Below are positions 1 to 7,646 of a DNA stretch of 64,000 nucleotides, one piece after another. Made by a program: the position numbers and the translations under genes. This stretch comes from Vreelandella olivaria (GTDB lineage: Bacteria; Pseudomonadota; Gammaproteobacteria; Pseudomonadales; Halomonadaceae), in assembly GCF_023507745.1 (NCBI RefSeq), contig NZ_JALPZO010000066.1, positions 124,001-188,000 on the forward strand, in the 5' to 3' direction. Numbering within the stretch: the stretch's first letter is position 1; the number at the start of each line of letters is the position of its first letter. The notes beneath the pieces were generated by a model, which saw only the letters and a list, made by a program, of their open reading frames with translations, did not search any database and was not told the DNA's origin.

Positions 1-344
1 GATTGAGCAAGGCCAGCTCCCCAGCCCTTGTGTGCCGAGGATTAGACGCAGGGCGTCCGCTTTATCCTGGAAAGCTCGAATAACCCGAGTATTGTCGATG
101 CTGGCCGTGATGGTGGAAGCCAGGGTAGGGTATCCAGATTACTCTTGATGCTCTGCAGTGCTTCATGCCGTTCCAGCATGGGCAGGAAAACCAGATCGAT
201 ATCGACCGAAAGCCGGGGAAAGTCACGAACGAACAAATTGATAGCCGCTCCACCTTTGAGGGCGAAACAGTCGTGCCGGGAAACGAAGGGAATCAGCCAC
301 AGCAACAGCTGAACTTGCCGATAGTAGTGGCTTTGTCTGTCCAT
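1..344 (-). pseudogene. Broken AbiEii-type toxin (nucleotidyltransferase family), cut by the window edge
   Basis: The start at 344 (MDRQSHYYRQ) follows an AAGGAG site inside the end of the upstream antitoxin gene. The first ~65 residues look like a normal AbiEii toxin, with 'FALKGGAAINLFVRDFPRLS' and 'DIDLVFLP', the nucleotidyltransferase core. Near position 130 the family-like sequence moves to another frame, which reads ITASIDNTRVIRAF and then KADALRLIL. The original frame stops at 42. Close to position 1 a third frame reads GELALLN, resembling the segment before the family's RQHPRDLFDV motif, so about 50 residues of the middle domain also seem to be missing. AbiEii proteins are usually 250-300 residues. 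I read this as a frameshifted, internally deleted, probably inactive toxin. A sequencing error cannot be excluded for the single shift. Confidence 0.7.
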
Positions 345-348
345 ATTC

Positions 349-1122
349 TTACATCTCCTTCGGCACGGTAATCTGCCAGGTTGGCTCCAGCTTGCCGCCT
401 TTAGCAATCAGTCGTTTACCGGTTCCCAGCGCATACTGATCCGGTGTCAGGTGCTTGAGCCAGGCGTGTTGGTGTCTTCCTGCCAGCCAGAGAAAGAGTC
501 GTTTTGCTTTAATGCTGCTACAGGTTTTCAGCAAGGCGTCCAGCTTGCGAGGTGAAAGGTTGTGCAGTCCTTGCACAAGCTGGTCGGCATGTTCAAAGCT
601 GATGGTATTGGGCACCGCTGCCAAGAGCTCCAAAATGGCTTTCTCTGGACAGGAATAGTGGAGTGGGGGCAGCGATACTTGCCAAGTGTCTTGCCGGAGG
701 TACTTATCGTCTTGCATCAGCGTCTCGGGCCACAGGCGGCGCGTTCCGTGCCACTCAAACTGTGCCGGAACATCGATTCTGCCCAGCCATCGGGGAAGCG
801 CGGCATCGGAATAGAGCTGAACCCTTGGCTTGCTTCCCTTGGGCAGATAATGGCCAAGGCCTTCCAGCTCTAACGCGCTCAAGCCTCCGACATGGACAGG
901 AGCATCGGACATGCGTTGCAAAGAGGCAACGATTCCTTTCCACGACAGCCTTGCTTCCTGCCTTGCGTAAACACCGGCTACGAGAGGGATCAGGGTCTGG
1001 CTGCGCACCGCATTGTCCAGAAAGTGCAGGTTGAGCCCTTGTGCCTCCAGCCATGATTTGGTGGCTACCATATCCAAGGGCAGCACCTTCTGTAACTGCT
1101 GTCTGGCTTCAGTATTCAGCAT
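349..1122 (-). CDS. Type IV toxin-antitoxin system antitoxin, AbiEi family
   Basis: This 257-residue protein fits the AbiEi antitoxin and transcriptional repressor family: an N-terminal winged-helix part (about residues 1-90, including 'VAGVYARQE' and 'HVGGLSALELEGLGHYLPKG'), then the C-terminal antitoxin domain with 'PEKAILELL'. Such proteins repress their own operon and neutralise the AbiEii nucleotidyltransferase toxin. The ATG at 1122 is chosen because GAGG lies six bases before it; an in-frame TTG at 1134 is less likely. The toxin gene begins five bases past this stop, the usual abiEi-abiEii order, but here the toxin is disrupted while the antitoxin is intact. An antitoxin surviving without its toxin may still act as a repressor or protect against a similar incoming system. 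The AbiEi assignment is confident; present function is inferred. Confidence 0.82.
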   Translation of the reverse strand: MLNTEARQQLQKVLPLDMVATKSWLEAQGLNLHFLDNAVRSQTLIPLVAGVYARQEARLSWKGIVASLQRMSDAPVHVGGLSALELEGLGHYLPKGSKPRVQLYSDAALPRWLGRIDVPAQFEWHGTRRLWPETLMQDDKYLRQDTWQVSLPPLHYSCPEKAILELLAAVPNTISFEHADQLVQGLHNLSPRKLDALLKTCSSIKAKRLFLWLAGRHQHAWLKHLTPDQYALGTGKRLIAKGGKLEPTWQITVPKEM

Positions 1123-1160
1123 GACTGGCCTCAACGTAGTTTGTAAATCATCAAATATAC

Positions 1161-1240
1161 GTTGATTATTGACGTGAATTATACATTTTTCAAACCAATT
1201 TAATTTTTAAGTTTGTTGATTTGTTACTTTACGTCAATTA
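1161..1240. promoter_or_regulatory. Candidate AbiEi operator and promoter region
   Basis: Upstream of abiEi the DNA is AT-rich and carries an inverted pair: attgacgtgaa at 1168-1178 and tttacgtcaat at 1228-1238, matching as inverted repeats at 10 of 11 positions about 50 bases apart. A second shared word, gttgatt, occurs at 1161-1167 and 1215-1221 in the same orientation. AbiEi-family antitoxins are known to repress their operon by binding inverted repeats in the promoter. That these repeats are the binding site is inferred. Confidence 0.4.
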
Positions 1241-1531
1241 CTGCCGTTAAAATTATGATTTTCAAACTATTGCCATGGTGCGGCCAGTAATTCCATTTTC
1301 CGCGTACCGGTTGCAATCAAAAAAGCACAAACTAAATAGTTCTCTCGACCGAGCTGTGCCGGCAGCTCTTGCGCTTGATAAAGAATTCAACGAATTCGGA
1401 TTAGGTAATTGGCGGATTGATACCCACAACTACCCAAACTTAGCAGAGCTCACACGAACATCATGACTGTAAAATTACATAACCATTTGATTTATATTGG
1501 TTTAAAGAACGGCATCGAACACCCAAGAACA
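1241..1531. other. Intergenic DNA with no supported gene
   Basis: Together with the operator region this makes roughly 400 bases between abiEi and yicC. An open frame at 1275-1466 on the plus strand (63 codons) has no ribosome-binding site or recognisable motif, and its composition resembles the flanking non-coding DNA. I see no RNA gene, repeat or terminator. It may be the scar of the accessory insertion that brought the AbiE locus. Confidence 0.4.
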
Positions 1532-2410
1532 TCACTCAATATTCTGAATCTGCTCCCGCATCTGCTCGATCAGCACCTTCAGCTCCACCGCGCAGCGGGT
1601 GGTGTCGGCAACCACGGATTTTGACGAGAGCGTGTTGGCTTCACGGTTGAGTTCCTGCATCAGGAAATCCAGGCGGCGACCTTTGGGGCCTTTTTGGCCC
1701 AGTTGGCGGCGCACTTCTTCCACATGGGCCGTTAGGCGATCCAGCTCTTCATCCACATCGGCTTTTTGGGCCACCAGCACCAGCTCTGCTTCCAGGCGTT
1801 GCGGGTCGAGTTCGGTTTTGGCGATTTCCAAACGCTCCAGCAGTTGGGCACGTTGGCGCTCCAAAATCTGCGGCAGCAGGCTGTGCACGGTAGCGACCTG
1901 CTCGCTGACTGCGGTGAGGCGGGTGGTGATCATTTCGGCAAGCTTTTCGCCTTCCCGGACGCGGGCATCGATCAGCTCGTCCAGGGCTTGGTCAAACAGC
2001 GCTTTGGCGGCGGCTTTAATGGCATCCTGATCGAGGTGCTGGGTTTCCATCACTCCAGGTTGGTTGAGTAGCGCAAGCGTGGTAGGCGGCACCGCGCTGG
2101 GCACCTGCTGCTGGATAGCCGCCAGGGCATCGGCAATCTCTTTGAGCCGCTGTGCATTCACTGCTGGGGCCAGATTGGCTTCAGCTGCCTCAAAGCGCAG
2201 GCTGCACTCCACTTTACCCCGTGCCAGTCGCATTCGCAGGGCATCGCGCAGTACCGGTTCCAGCTCGCGAAGCGTATCCGGCAGGCGGAAGTGGGGTTCC
2301 AGATAGCGCTGGTTAACCGAGCGTATTTCCACCTGCAGGGTACCGAAAGGAGCAGCCTGCTCGGTGCGGGCAAAGGCAGTCATACTATGTACGTGGCGTG
2401 AGCGAGCCAT
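1532..2410 (-). CDS. yicC: YicC-family endoribonuclease
   Basis: The 292-residue product matches YicC along its length: an N-terminal SMTAFAR motif, 'VEIRSVNQRYLEPHFRLP', 'RGKVECSLRF', and a C-terminal 'RLDFLMQELNREANT' followed by 'LKVLIEQMREQIQN', the family's terminal signature. YicC proteins are endoribonucleases linked to RNA turnover and stationary-phase survival. The ATG at 2410 is preceded by AGGAAA at a good distance. An internal Met at residue 9 aligns with the shorter E. coli N-terminus and is an alternative start. The gene is divergent from rph across about 140 bases, an arrangement shared with many gammaproteobacteria. Confidence 0.93.
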   Translation of the reverse strand: MARSRHVHSMTAFARTEQAAPFGTLQVEIRSVNQRYLEPHFRLPDTLRELEPVLRDALRMRLARGKVECSLRFEAAEANLAPAVNAQRLKEIADALAAIQQQVPSAVPPTTLALLNQPGVMETQHLDQDAIKAAAKALFDQALDELIDARVREGEKLAEMITTRLTAVSEQVATVHSLLPQILERQRAQLLERLEIAKTELDPQRLEAELVLVAQKADVDEELDRLTAHVEEVRRQLGQKGPKGRRLDFLMQELNREANTLSSKSVVADTTRCAVELKVLIEQMREQIQNIE

Positions 2411-2551
2411 GATGTTTCCTGTTAAAAGCGCATTTGTGCCAGTCTACCCGATCTGGTGCCAGTTGATATGATCACCTTGAATAGGCCCATCGGGGAGCGC
2501 GTTGACGTGTACAATGGGGGGCTTTTCCAACTGATATTGATGAGAGGTGCT

Positions 2552-3289
2552 ATGCGTCCTGACGTTGTTCGCCCCAGCGGTCGCCAAGCCGACCAGCTCC
2601 GAGATATTCGCTTAACCCGCGATTACACCCGCCATGCGGAAGGTTCGGTACTGGTGGAGTTTGGCGATACCAAGGTGCTGTGTAATGCGAGCGTAGAGGC
2701 GGGCGTACCGCGCTGGCTGCGTGGCAAAAATCAGGGATGGGTGACCGCTGAGTACGGCATGTTGCCGCGCGCCACCCACTCGCGCAGCGGCCGCGAAGCA
2801 GCCAACGGCAAGCAAGGTGGCCGCACCCTGGAAATACAGCGTTTAATTGGCCGCAGCCTGCGCGCGGCGGTGAACCTGAAGAAGTTGGGTGAATTTACCA
2901 TTACCGTGGATTGCGATGTGATCCAGGCCGATGGCGGTACCCGCACGGCGTCGATTACGGGTGGCTGCGTGGCGCTGGTGGATGCGATTCGCCACCTGCA
3001 ACGGGAAAAGAAGATCAAGGGTGATCCTTTCAAGCAGTTGGTCAGCGCGATTTCCGTGGGTATATACAAAGGCGTACCGGTGCTGGACCTGGACTACCCG
3101 GAAGACAGTAAAGCCGATACCGACCTGAATGTAGTGATGACCGAAAGCAGCGAGCTGATTGAGGTACAGGGCACCGCTGAAGCAGGCGCGTTTAATCGTG
3201 CAGAGCTGAACGCCATGCTCGATCTGGCTGAGAAAGCGGGTGGTGAACTGCGTGAGAAGCAGCGCGAGGCGCTGGGCATACGTGGATAG
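2552..3289 (+). CDS. rph: Ribonuclease PH
   Basis: RNase PH is a phosphate-dependent 3' exoribonuclease that trims tRNA precursor ends. The 245-residue product is collinear with E. coli Rph: '[18 protein letters not shown]', '[15 protein letters not shown]', '[17 protein letters not shown]', '[17 protein letters not shown]' and '[15 protein letters not shown]'. The ATG at 2552 is preferred because GAGAGG lies just before it and the family begins MRP. The frame stays open upstream to 2456, but that extension has no family match. Unlike the truncated K-12 allele, the C-terminus appears complete. A TACAAT hexamer at 2509-2514 could be a -10 element, but no good -35 partner was seen. Confidence 0.95.
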   Translation: MRPDVVRPSGRQADQLRDIRLTRDYTRHAEGSVLVEFGDTKVLCNASVEAGVPRWLRGKNQGWVTAEYGMLPRATHSRSGREAANGKQGGRTLEIQRLIGRSLRAAVNLKKLGEFTITVDCDVIQADGGTRTASITGGCVALVDAIRHLQREKKIKGDPFKQLVSAISVGIYKGVPVLDLDYPEDSKADTDLNVVMTESSELIEVQGTAEAGAFNRAELNAMLDLAEKAGGELREKQREALGIRG

Positions 3290-3305
3290 GATAGTCTAGC
3301 AAACA

Positions 3306-3337
3306 CTATTGCTGTCGAACTCTTTCGCCAGCAATAG
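3306..3337. terminator. Hairpin between convergent rph and the RidA gene
   Basis: CTATTGCTG at 3306-3314 pairs perfectly with CAGCAATAG at 3329-3337 around a 14-base loop, in the short gap between two convergent genes. A T-tract is lacking on both sides, so it is a weak terminator candidate judged mainly by position. Confidence 0.35.
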
Positions 3338-3347
3338 CTATATGCCT

Positions 3348-3692
3348 TTACTTAACAGCAGTCACTACTAATTCCAAAAGAACATTCTCTCCAAGGTCAG
3401 CAACACCTAACGTGGCTCGGGCTGGAAGATGGTCAGCATCAAACCATTGAGTCCATACCTCGTTCATACCTTTCTTGAGATTCAAGTCAGAGACATAGGC
3501 AGTTGCGGTAACGATTCGCTTATTATCTGTACCTGCTTCGGCTAGATAGCTTTCCAGTTTATCAAGCACTTGGCGTGTTTGACCTGCCATATCAAGCGTA
3601 AGATCATCAGCAATTATTCCACCAAAGAAAACAAACCCATTCGCTTCTACAGCGCGGTGCATAATAGGTGTTTGGATATGTCGTTTAATCAT
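3348..3692 (-). CDS. RidA family protein (reactive imine/enamine deaminase)
   Basis: A 114-residue Rid-superfamily protein. It has the family's central and C-terminal pattern: 'GFVFFGGIIADD', 'QTRQVLDKLESYLAEAG', 'VTATAYVSDL', the ligand-site arginine in 'HLPARATLGVADL', then 'ENVLLELVVTAV'. RidA enzymes hydrolyse imines and enamines released by amino-acid-processing enzymes to 2-keto acids and ammonia. The ATG at 3692 follows AGGAG at six bases. It is the last gene of a block of flavin oxidases, 18 bases after a DAO-type oxidase, which fits a role in clearing the imino product those enzymes release. It is shorter than typical RidA (about 128) and likely belongs to another Rid subgroup. Substrate unknown. 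Confidence 0.88.
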   Translation of the reverse strand: MIKRHIQTPIMHRAVEANGFVFFGGIIADDLTLDMAGQTRQVLDKLESYLAEAGTDNKRIVTATAYVSDLNLKKGMNEVWTQWFDADHLPARATLGVADLGENVLLELVVTAVK

Positions 3693-3710
3693 AATAATCT
3701 CCTGTTTGCC

Positions 3711-4853
3711 TTAATTGGCGTACGTGAACTCATCCTGTTTAGGACAAGGTGTTTGAAACCTTTGAATAGAAAAAGGAGTGATCGGCAGCTTAGGCTCTCG
3801 TTCCATGGCAAGGTCGGCGACTATTTCTCCGGTAATGGGGCCTAACTGATAGCCATGAGCTGAGAACCCAAAAGCGTGAATAACATTGTCGTGTTGGCTG
3901 CTAAGACCTATTACAGGAATGTGATCCCGCATGACGGCTTCGACGCCTGCCCAGGTTCGCATGATGCGTGCCTCTTTCATGAACGGAAACAGACTGACGA
4001 CGGTATCGGCATTCTCTGCCAGTCCACCTAAACGGGTTTCCGCGACATGGCGGGCAAGATCCACGACTCCACGTACCCCACCTCCGATCAAAACAGTACC
4101 GTTCTCAAACTGCTTAAAAGATAATGGCCGCGACGTGGCGCCCACTACCGTCCCTAAAAATGGCGATAGTCGCTCAGTGATCATCAGCATGGGAGCTTCA
4201 GCCGTAAGAGGAACCGGCTCTCCAAGCCATTTGCAAAACTCTCCTGCCCAAGCGCCAGCACAATTGACCAGCAAATCGGCATCGAAACGCTCTCCGCCAC
4301 TGCTCAGCTGCCATCCGTTGCTCTTAGGCTCAAGGGCAGTTATCTCAATACCTTCACGAAAGCAGGCACCCTGACGTTCGGCTTCGCGACGCCAAGCGGT
4401 AACAGTGCGGTAGGGGTTAGCATAGCCATCACCATCGCACGCCAGTCCTCCTGGGCAATGGCTTGCCAAGGCAGGCAGCCGCTTATATAGCTCATCACGG
4501 CTGAGAAGCGTTTCATGGCAAAACCCCAGATTCCGCACTTGGCACTCACGCTCAATGAGGGTAGCCATATCATTATCGTTTTCAGCCACTTTGATTTGCC
4601 CAACAGGACGAAACCCACAATCGTCACCGACAATACTCGTCATGTTCAGCCAGCGTTCCCAAGCAGCTATCGCTAACGGTATCTCTGCCGGGTGCCTGCC
4701 GAGCCTACGTACACCACCAGCATTGACGCCCGAGGCATGGCGACCGGCATAGGCCTTATCAATGACAGTGACCTCATACCCTTGATTGCTTAATCGCAGC
4801 GCAGCACTGCAACCATGAAACCCCGCGCCCACAACCACTACTCGACGAGGCAT
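3711..4853 (-). CDS. FAD-dependent amino acid/amine oxidase (DAO family)
   Basis: A 380-residue DAO-fold flavoprotein. The N-terminus has the dinucleotide-binding motif 'VVVVGAGFHGCSAALRLSNQ' with the acidic residue ending strand two (VIDK). 'GVNAGGVRR' and the C-terminal 'AVMRDHIPVIG' then 'HAFGFSAHGYQLGPITGE' are typical of glycine/sarcosine/D-amino-acid oxidases. Such enzymes oxidise a secondary or primary amine to an imine. The ATG shares one base with the stop of the upstream FAD subunit, and its ribosome-binding site (GGAGGAAGG) lies inside that gene, so translation is probably coupled. It is a distant relative of the other DAO gene in the cluster (6518-7636), not a copy. It may oxidise the product of the three-part enzyme or a second substrate. 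Substrate not determinable. Confidence 0.85.
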   Translation of the reverse strand: MPRRVVVVGAGFHGCSAALRLSNQGYEVTVIDKAYAGRHASGVNAGGVRRLGRHPAEIPLAIAAWERWLNMTSIVGDDCGFRPVGQIKVAENDNDMATLIERECQVRNLGFCHETLLSRDELYKRLPALASHCPGGLACDGDGYANPYRTVTAWRREAERQGACFREGIEITALEPKSNGWQLSSGGERFDADLLVNCAGAWAGEFCKWLGEPVPLTAEAPMLMITERLSPFLGTVVGATSRPLSFKQFENGTVLIGGGVRGVVDLARHVAETRLGGLAENADTVVSLFPFMKEARIMRTWAGVEAVMRDHIPVIGLSSQHDNVIHAFGFSAHGYQLGPITGEIVADLAMEREPKLPITPFSIQRFQTPCPKQDEFTYAN

Positions 4854-6241
4854 CAGCCTTCCTCCGCCGCCTTTGCAAGCTGGCCGAGGGTGATCGGTTT
4901 GAAAGGTGGTCGCAGCCTGTAATAGCCGGTTTCTTCAACACTCTGCTGATTGGCATCTGCCAGCAGTTCGCTCACGGTAATACCGCACATACGGCCTTGA
5001 CACGGCCCCATGCCACAACGAGTGAACGACTTAGTTTGGTTGGGCCCTCGGCAGCCCATTTTGGCCATACGCCGGATTTCTCCGCCGGTTACCTCTTCGC
5101 ATCGGCATGCTAGCGTATCGTCATCGGGTAAACGCCACTGTTTTGCAGGTCTATACAGCACATCAAGAAAAGGCCTAATCGCGGTGTCACGCGCTAGTGC
5201 TTTACGAATTGATTGGGCGCGTTCAGTACTGTTCGCCAAGGTTAATTTACCTAGCGCCAGGGCAGCCCCCAGCCCCGCTAATTGACCTTGCATGGCCGCG
5301 GCCTTGGCTCCTACGATACCGCCTCCATCACCCGCTACGGCAAGACCTTGGATATCGGTGTTCAGCCACTCATCCAGACATGGTCTCCAAGCTAATTGCT
5401 GCTCATCCCACTCATGGTGGCAATCCACCGCCCGAGTGATTTGGGTATTGGGGATAACGCCTTGATGAAGTAGCAAGGTAGGCGTTTCAAGTGTCTGCCA
5501 TTGATCATCGCCCTGTTGCTTCCATAAAACGCGCTCCAACTGACCACTACCTTCGGCGCGCAGAGCACTTACGTCTCTAATATGGCGAACACCTGCACGG
5601 CGTAGTTCACGTAATAGTCCCACCCCCTTTAATAAGGTGCTGGCATTACGTAACGCACCGGGAACGTACTTGAGAGCGGCGCAATAGCGATTCCGTGGCG
5701 TAGTATCAAGAATGGCCGCCACCTCAACACCTGCGCGCAGATACTGAACAGCCAGTAGCAATAACAATGGGCCACAGCCTGCCAGAACAACGGGGGCTTG
5801 GGGCACGACCCCCGAACTCTTGAGTAATATTTGACCACTACCGGCCGTCATTACTCCAGGTAACGTCCAACCAGGGATTGGCATTGGCCGCTCCATCGCA
5901 CCCGTGGCAAGGATGATATGTCGCGCACGGATCATCTCGACCTTGTCATCGTGTAACAGGCCAACCTCCCGCTGACGGGTCAATTGCCACACCATGGTTG
6001 CAGGTCGGTAATCAATCCGTTGGTCTGCAAGCCCATTGATTAGAGACTCACCTGACCAGTACTCCTCGTCAAGGATGTGGCGGCCACGCAAAGGGGTACG
6101 CTCCAGGGCACGATAAATCTGCCCTCCCGCTGCAGGCTGCTCGTCTATTATCACAGGAGTAATATCATGCTTCAGGGCGGTCGCTGCCGCTGCCATACCT
6201 GCCGGGCCCGCACCTAGAATAACGAGGTCATGTGTGATCAT
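4853..6241 (-). CDS. FAD/NAD(P)-dependent oxidoreductase with C-terminal [2Fe-2S] domain (HcnB / opine oxidase alpha-like)
   Basis: A 462-residue protein with two nucleotide-binding motifs: 'LVILGAGPAGMAAAATALK' at the N-terminus and 'PVVLAGCGPLLLLLAVQYL' near residue 170. The C-terminus carries a BFD-like iron-sulfur cysteine set, CRCEEVT and CGMGPCQGRMC (residues ~385-425). This layout matches the larger FAD subunit of hydrogen cyanide synthase, opine oxidase and D-hydroxyproline dehydrogenase. In those heterotrimers it passes electrons between the catalytic DAO subunit, a small [2Fe-2S] protein and the respiratory chain. The ATG overlaps the stop of the small iron-sulfur gene by four bases. 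The preceding small [2Fe-2S] protein and DAO protein complete the expected trio. Family and complex are confident; the oxidised compound is unknown. Confidence 0.88.
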   Translation of the reverse strand: MITHDLVILGAGPAGMAAAATALKHDITPVIIDEQPAAGGQIYRALERTPLRGRHILDEEYWSGESLINGLADQRIDYRPATMVWQLTRQREVGLLHDDKVEMIRARHIILATGAMERPMPIPGWTLPGVMTAGSGQILLKSSGVVPQAPVVLAGCGPLLLLLAVQYLRAGVEVAAILDTTPRNRYCAALKYVPGALRNASTLLKGVGLLRELRRAGVRHIRDVSALRAEGSGQLERVLWKQQGDDQWQTLETPTLLLHQGVIPNTQITRAVDCHHEWDEQQLAWRPCLDEWLNTDIQGLAVAGDGGGIVGAKAAAMQGQLAGLGAALALGKLTLANSTERAQSIRKALARDTAIRPFLDVLYRPAKQWRLPDDDTLACRCEEVTGGEIRRMAKMGCRGPNQTKSFTRCGMGPCQGRMCGITVSELLADANQQSVEETGYYRLRPPFKPITLGQLAKAAEEG

Positions 6242-6543
6242 GAGGTTAGCCTCCTGGCACCTTGCTGCACATGAATACGCATACCATCACGAACCTCTAC
6301 CTGGCAGGCCTGGATGTTGGGGTTACCATCAACTTCTACTAGGCACTCAAAGCACACACCCATCATGCAGTAAGGAGCACGAGGGGCATTACTGACTGGC
6401 GTGCTACGACAAATACTAATACCGGAAGTGAGTAGTGCCGCTGCAATGGTATCGCCAGAACGTGCCGTCAAGGTCTGCTCATCAAAGTGGAAAGTCACCA
6501 TCGGTCCAGTGGTGGCTTCAGGCGGGGATAGGCGTTTGAACAT
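6238..6543 (-). CDS. Small (2Fe-2S)-binding subunit of an amine/opine dehydrogenase (HcnA-like)
   Basis: A 101-residue ferredoxin-fold protein with the cysteine pattern C-x4-C-x2-C in 'YCMMGVCFECLVEV' and a fourth cysteine in NPNIQAC. This is the set of HcnA and the gamma subunits of opine and D-hydroxyproline dehydrogenases. It should carry one [2Fe-2S] cluster and relay electrons between the two flavin subunits. The ATG at 6543 has GGAGAG upstream; the frame is open further upstream but that stretch lies inside the DAO gene. It overlaps the preceding DAO gene by 26 bases and the following FAD gene by four, so the three subunits are probably made in fixed proportion. Confidence 0.87.
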   Translation of the reverse strand: MFKRLSPPEATTGPMVTFHFDEQTLTARSGDTIAAALLTSGISICRSTPVSNAPRAPYCMMGVCFECLVEVDGNPNIQACQVEVRDGMRIHVQQGARRLTS

Positions 6544-7636
6544 GGAATCTCTCCGCAGTAAAAGGGGCAATTTCAGCGGGCGCTTCCGCCCCCGCGAACC
6601 AGGGAGCCAAACACTTCGCATGAGCAGCAGCTAATGTCACACCACTATGGCAACACGCGACAAAGGCACCTGGGTGAGTTTGGGATGCTTGGTACAACGG
6701 ATAGCCATCAGGCGTCATGACCCTTAATGCCCCCCAGCTTCGCACCACCCGGGTATCAGAAAGTGCTGGTAGCGCCCGCACGGCACGCCGGGCAATTTGG
6801 GCAAGCACAGGCGTTTCGGTACCATCATTGAAACCAACGTCTTCATGGGAGTCGCCCATAAGAATCGTGCCTTCTCCCGTCTGGCGTAGATAGGTCGTTG
6901 GCAAGTTGAGCAGTGGCCGCACTCGTTCGGTAACAAGAATTTCACCGCGATTCGGTATTAACGGTGCATCCAGACCTACCTGCGGAGCCAGTTCACGATT
7001 ACCCAGCCCTGCTGCCAGGATGACGCGATTAGCCAAAATGGTTTTTTGACCACTCTCGACTACATAACTTTCTCCTTTACGCCGAATACTTTTTACCTTG
7101 CCAATTGGTAAGAAGCAGCCACCATGACAACGTATGCCTGCATGTAAGGCCCGTAATAAATAGAGGGGATTGGCGTGCCCATCCCAGCTTGACCACGAAG
7201 CGCCAGTAACGCTTTCACCAATTTCGGGAATCAAGTCCCGTAACTGGTTATGATCCAGCATGTTGAATTTAAACTGTCGATCCGTGGCCTGAGACAATGC
7301 TTTAAGATCTACTTCACGAGCCTCAAGCTCCGCACGGCTATAGCAAAGATGCACTCCTCCGGGGTTATGGTGCTGAGTAGCGACCCCCGTCAGCTCAAGG
7401 AGCTCCTGAGAAAGTGTCGACCACATGGATGCAGAACGCATACTCCATAGGGAATAACGCGGTATTTCCTGCCCCTTTCCCTGAACCCATACCAATCCAA
7501 AATTGCCACGCGAGGCACGATAGGCCACATCTCCTTCGTCCACCACACTGACTTGGTGGCCTTGGCTGGCCAGTCCATAGGCAATTGCACTGCCTACCAG
7601 CCCACCGCCAATGACGGCGAAATCACACTGCTGCAT
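6518..7636 (-). CDS. FAD-dependent oxidoreductase, DAO family (catalytic beta-like subunit)
   Basis: A 372-residue DAO-fold enzyme with the N-terminal FAD motif 'FAVIGGGLVGSAIAYGLASQ', 'GNFGLVWVQGKG' and a C-terminal 'MTPDGYPLYQ' with 'AACHSGVTLAAAHA'-like architecture (here VACCHSGVTLAAAHA). It is probably the catalytic subunit of a heterotrimer with the two genes that follow, as in opine oxidase, HcnABC and D-hydroxyproline dehydrogenase. The ATG at 7636 is preferred because AAGGAG lies five bases before it; a longer frame to 7681 would overlap the permease gene. It comes directly after the ABC importer genes, which suggests the enzyme acts on the imported compound. The substrate is inferred only to be an amine, opine or D/N-alkyl amino acid. 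Confidence 0.86.
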   Translation of the reverse strand: MQQCDFAVIGGGLVGSAIAYGLASQGHQVSVVDEGDVAYRASRGNFGLVWVQGKGQEIPRYSLWSMRSASMWSTLSQELLELTGVATQHHNPGGVHLCYSRAELEAREVDLKALSQATDRQFKFNMLDHNQLRDLIPEIGESVTGASWSSWDGHANPLYLLRALHAGIRCHGGCFLPIGKVKSIRRKGESYVVESGQKTILANRVILAAGLGNRELAPQVGLDAPLIPNRGEILVTERVRPLLNLPTTYLRQTGEGTILMGDSHEDVGFNDGTETPVLAQIARRAVRALPALSDTRVVRSWGALRVMTPDGYPLYQASQTHPGAFVACCHSGVTLAAAHAKCLAPWFAGAEAPAEIAPFTAERFHVQTPIPA

Positions 7637-7646
7637 AGCTGGCTCC

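Noticed and set aside
1275..1466. 63-codon open frame on the plus strand between abiEi and yicC
   Set aside because: No ribosome-binding site, no recognised motif, and composition like the surrounding non-coding DNA.
6518..7636. Hydrogen cyanide synthase (HcnABC) as the function of the three-part oxidase
   Set aside because: Subunit types match, but order, the linked polyamine/opine-type importer, RidA and the OccR-like regulator point to a catabolic amine/opine dehydrogenase. HcnABC is only one member of this enzyme family.
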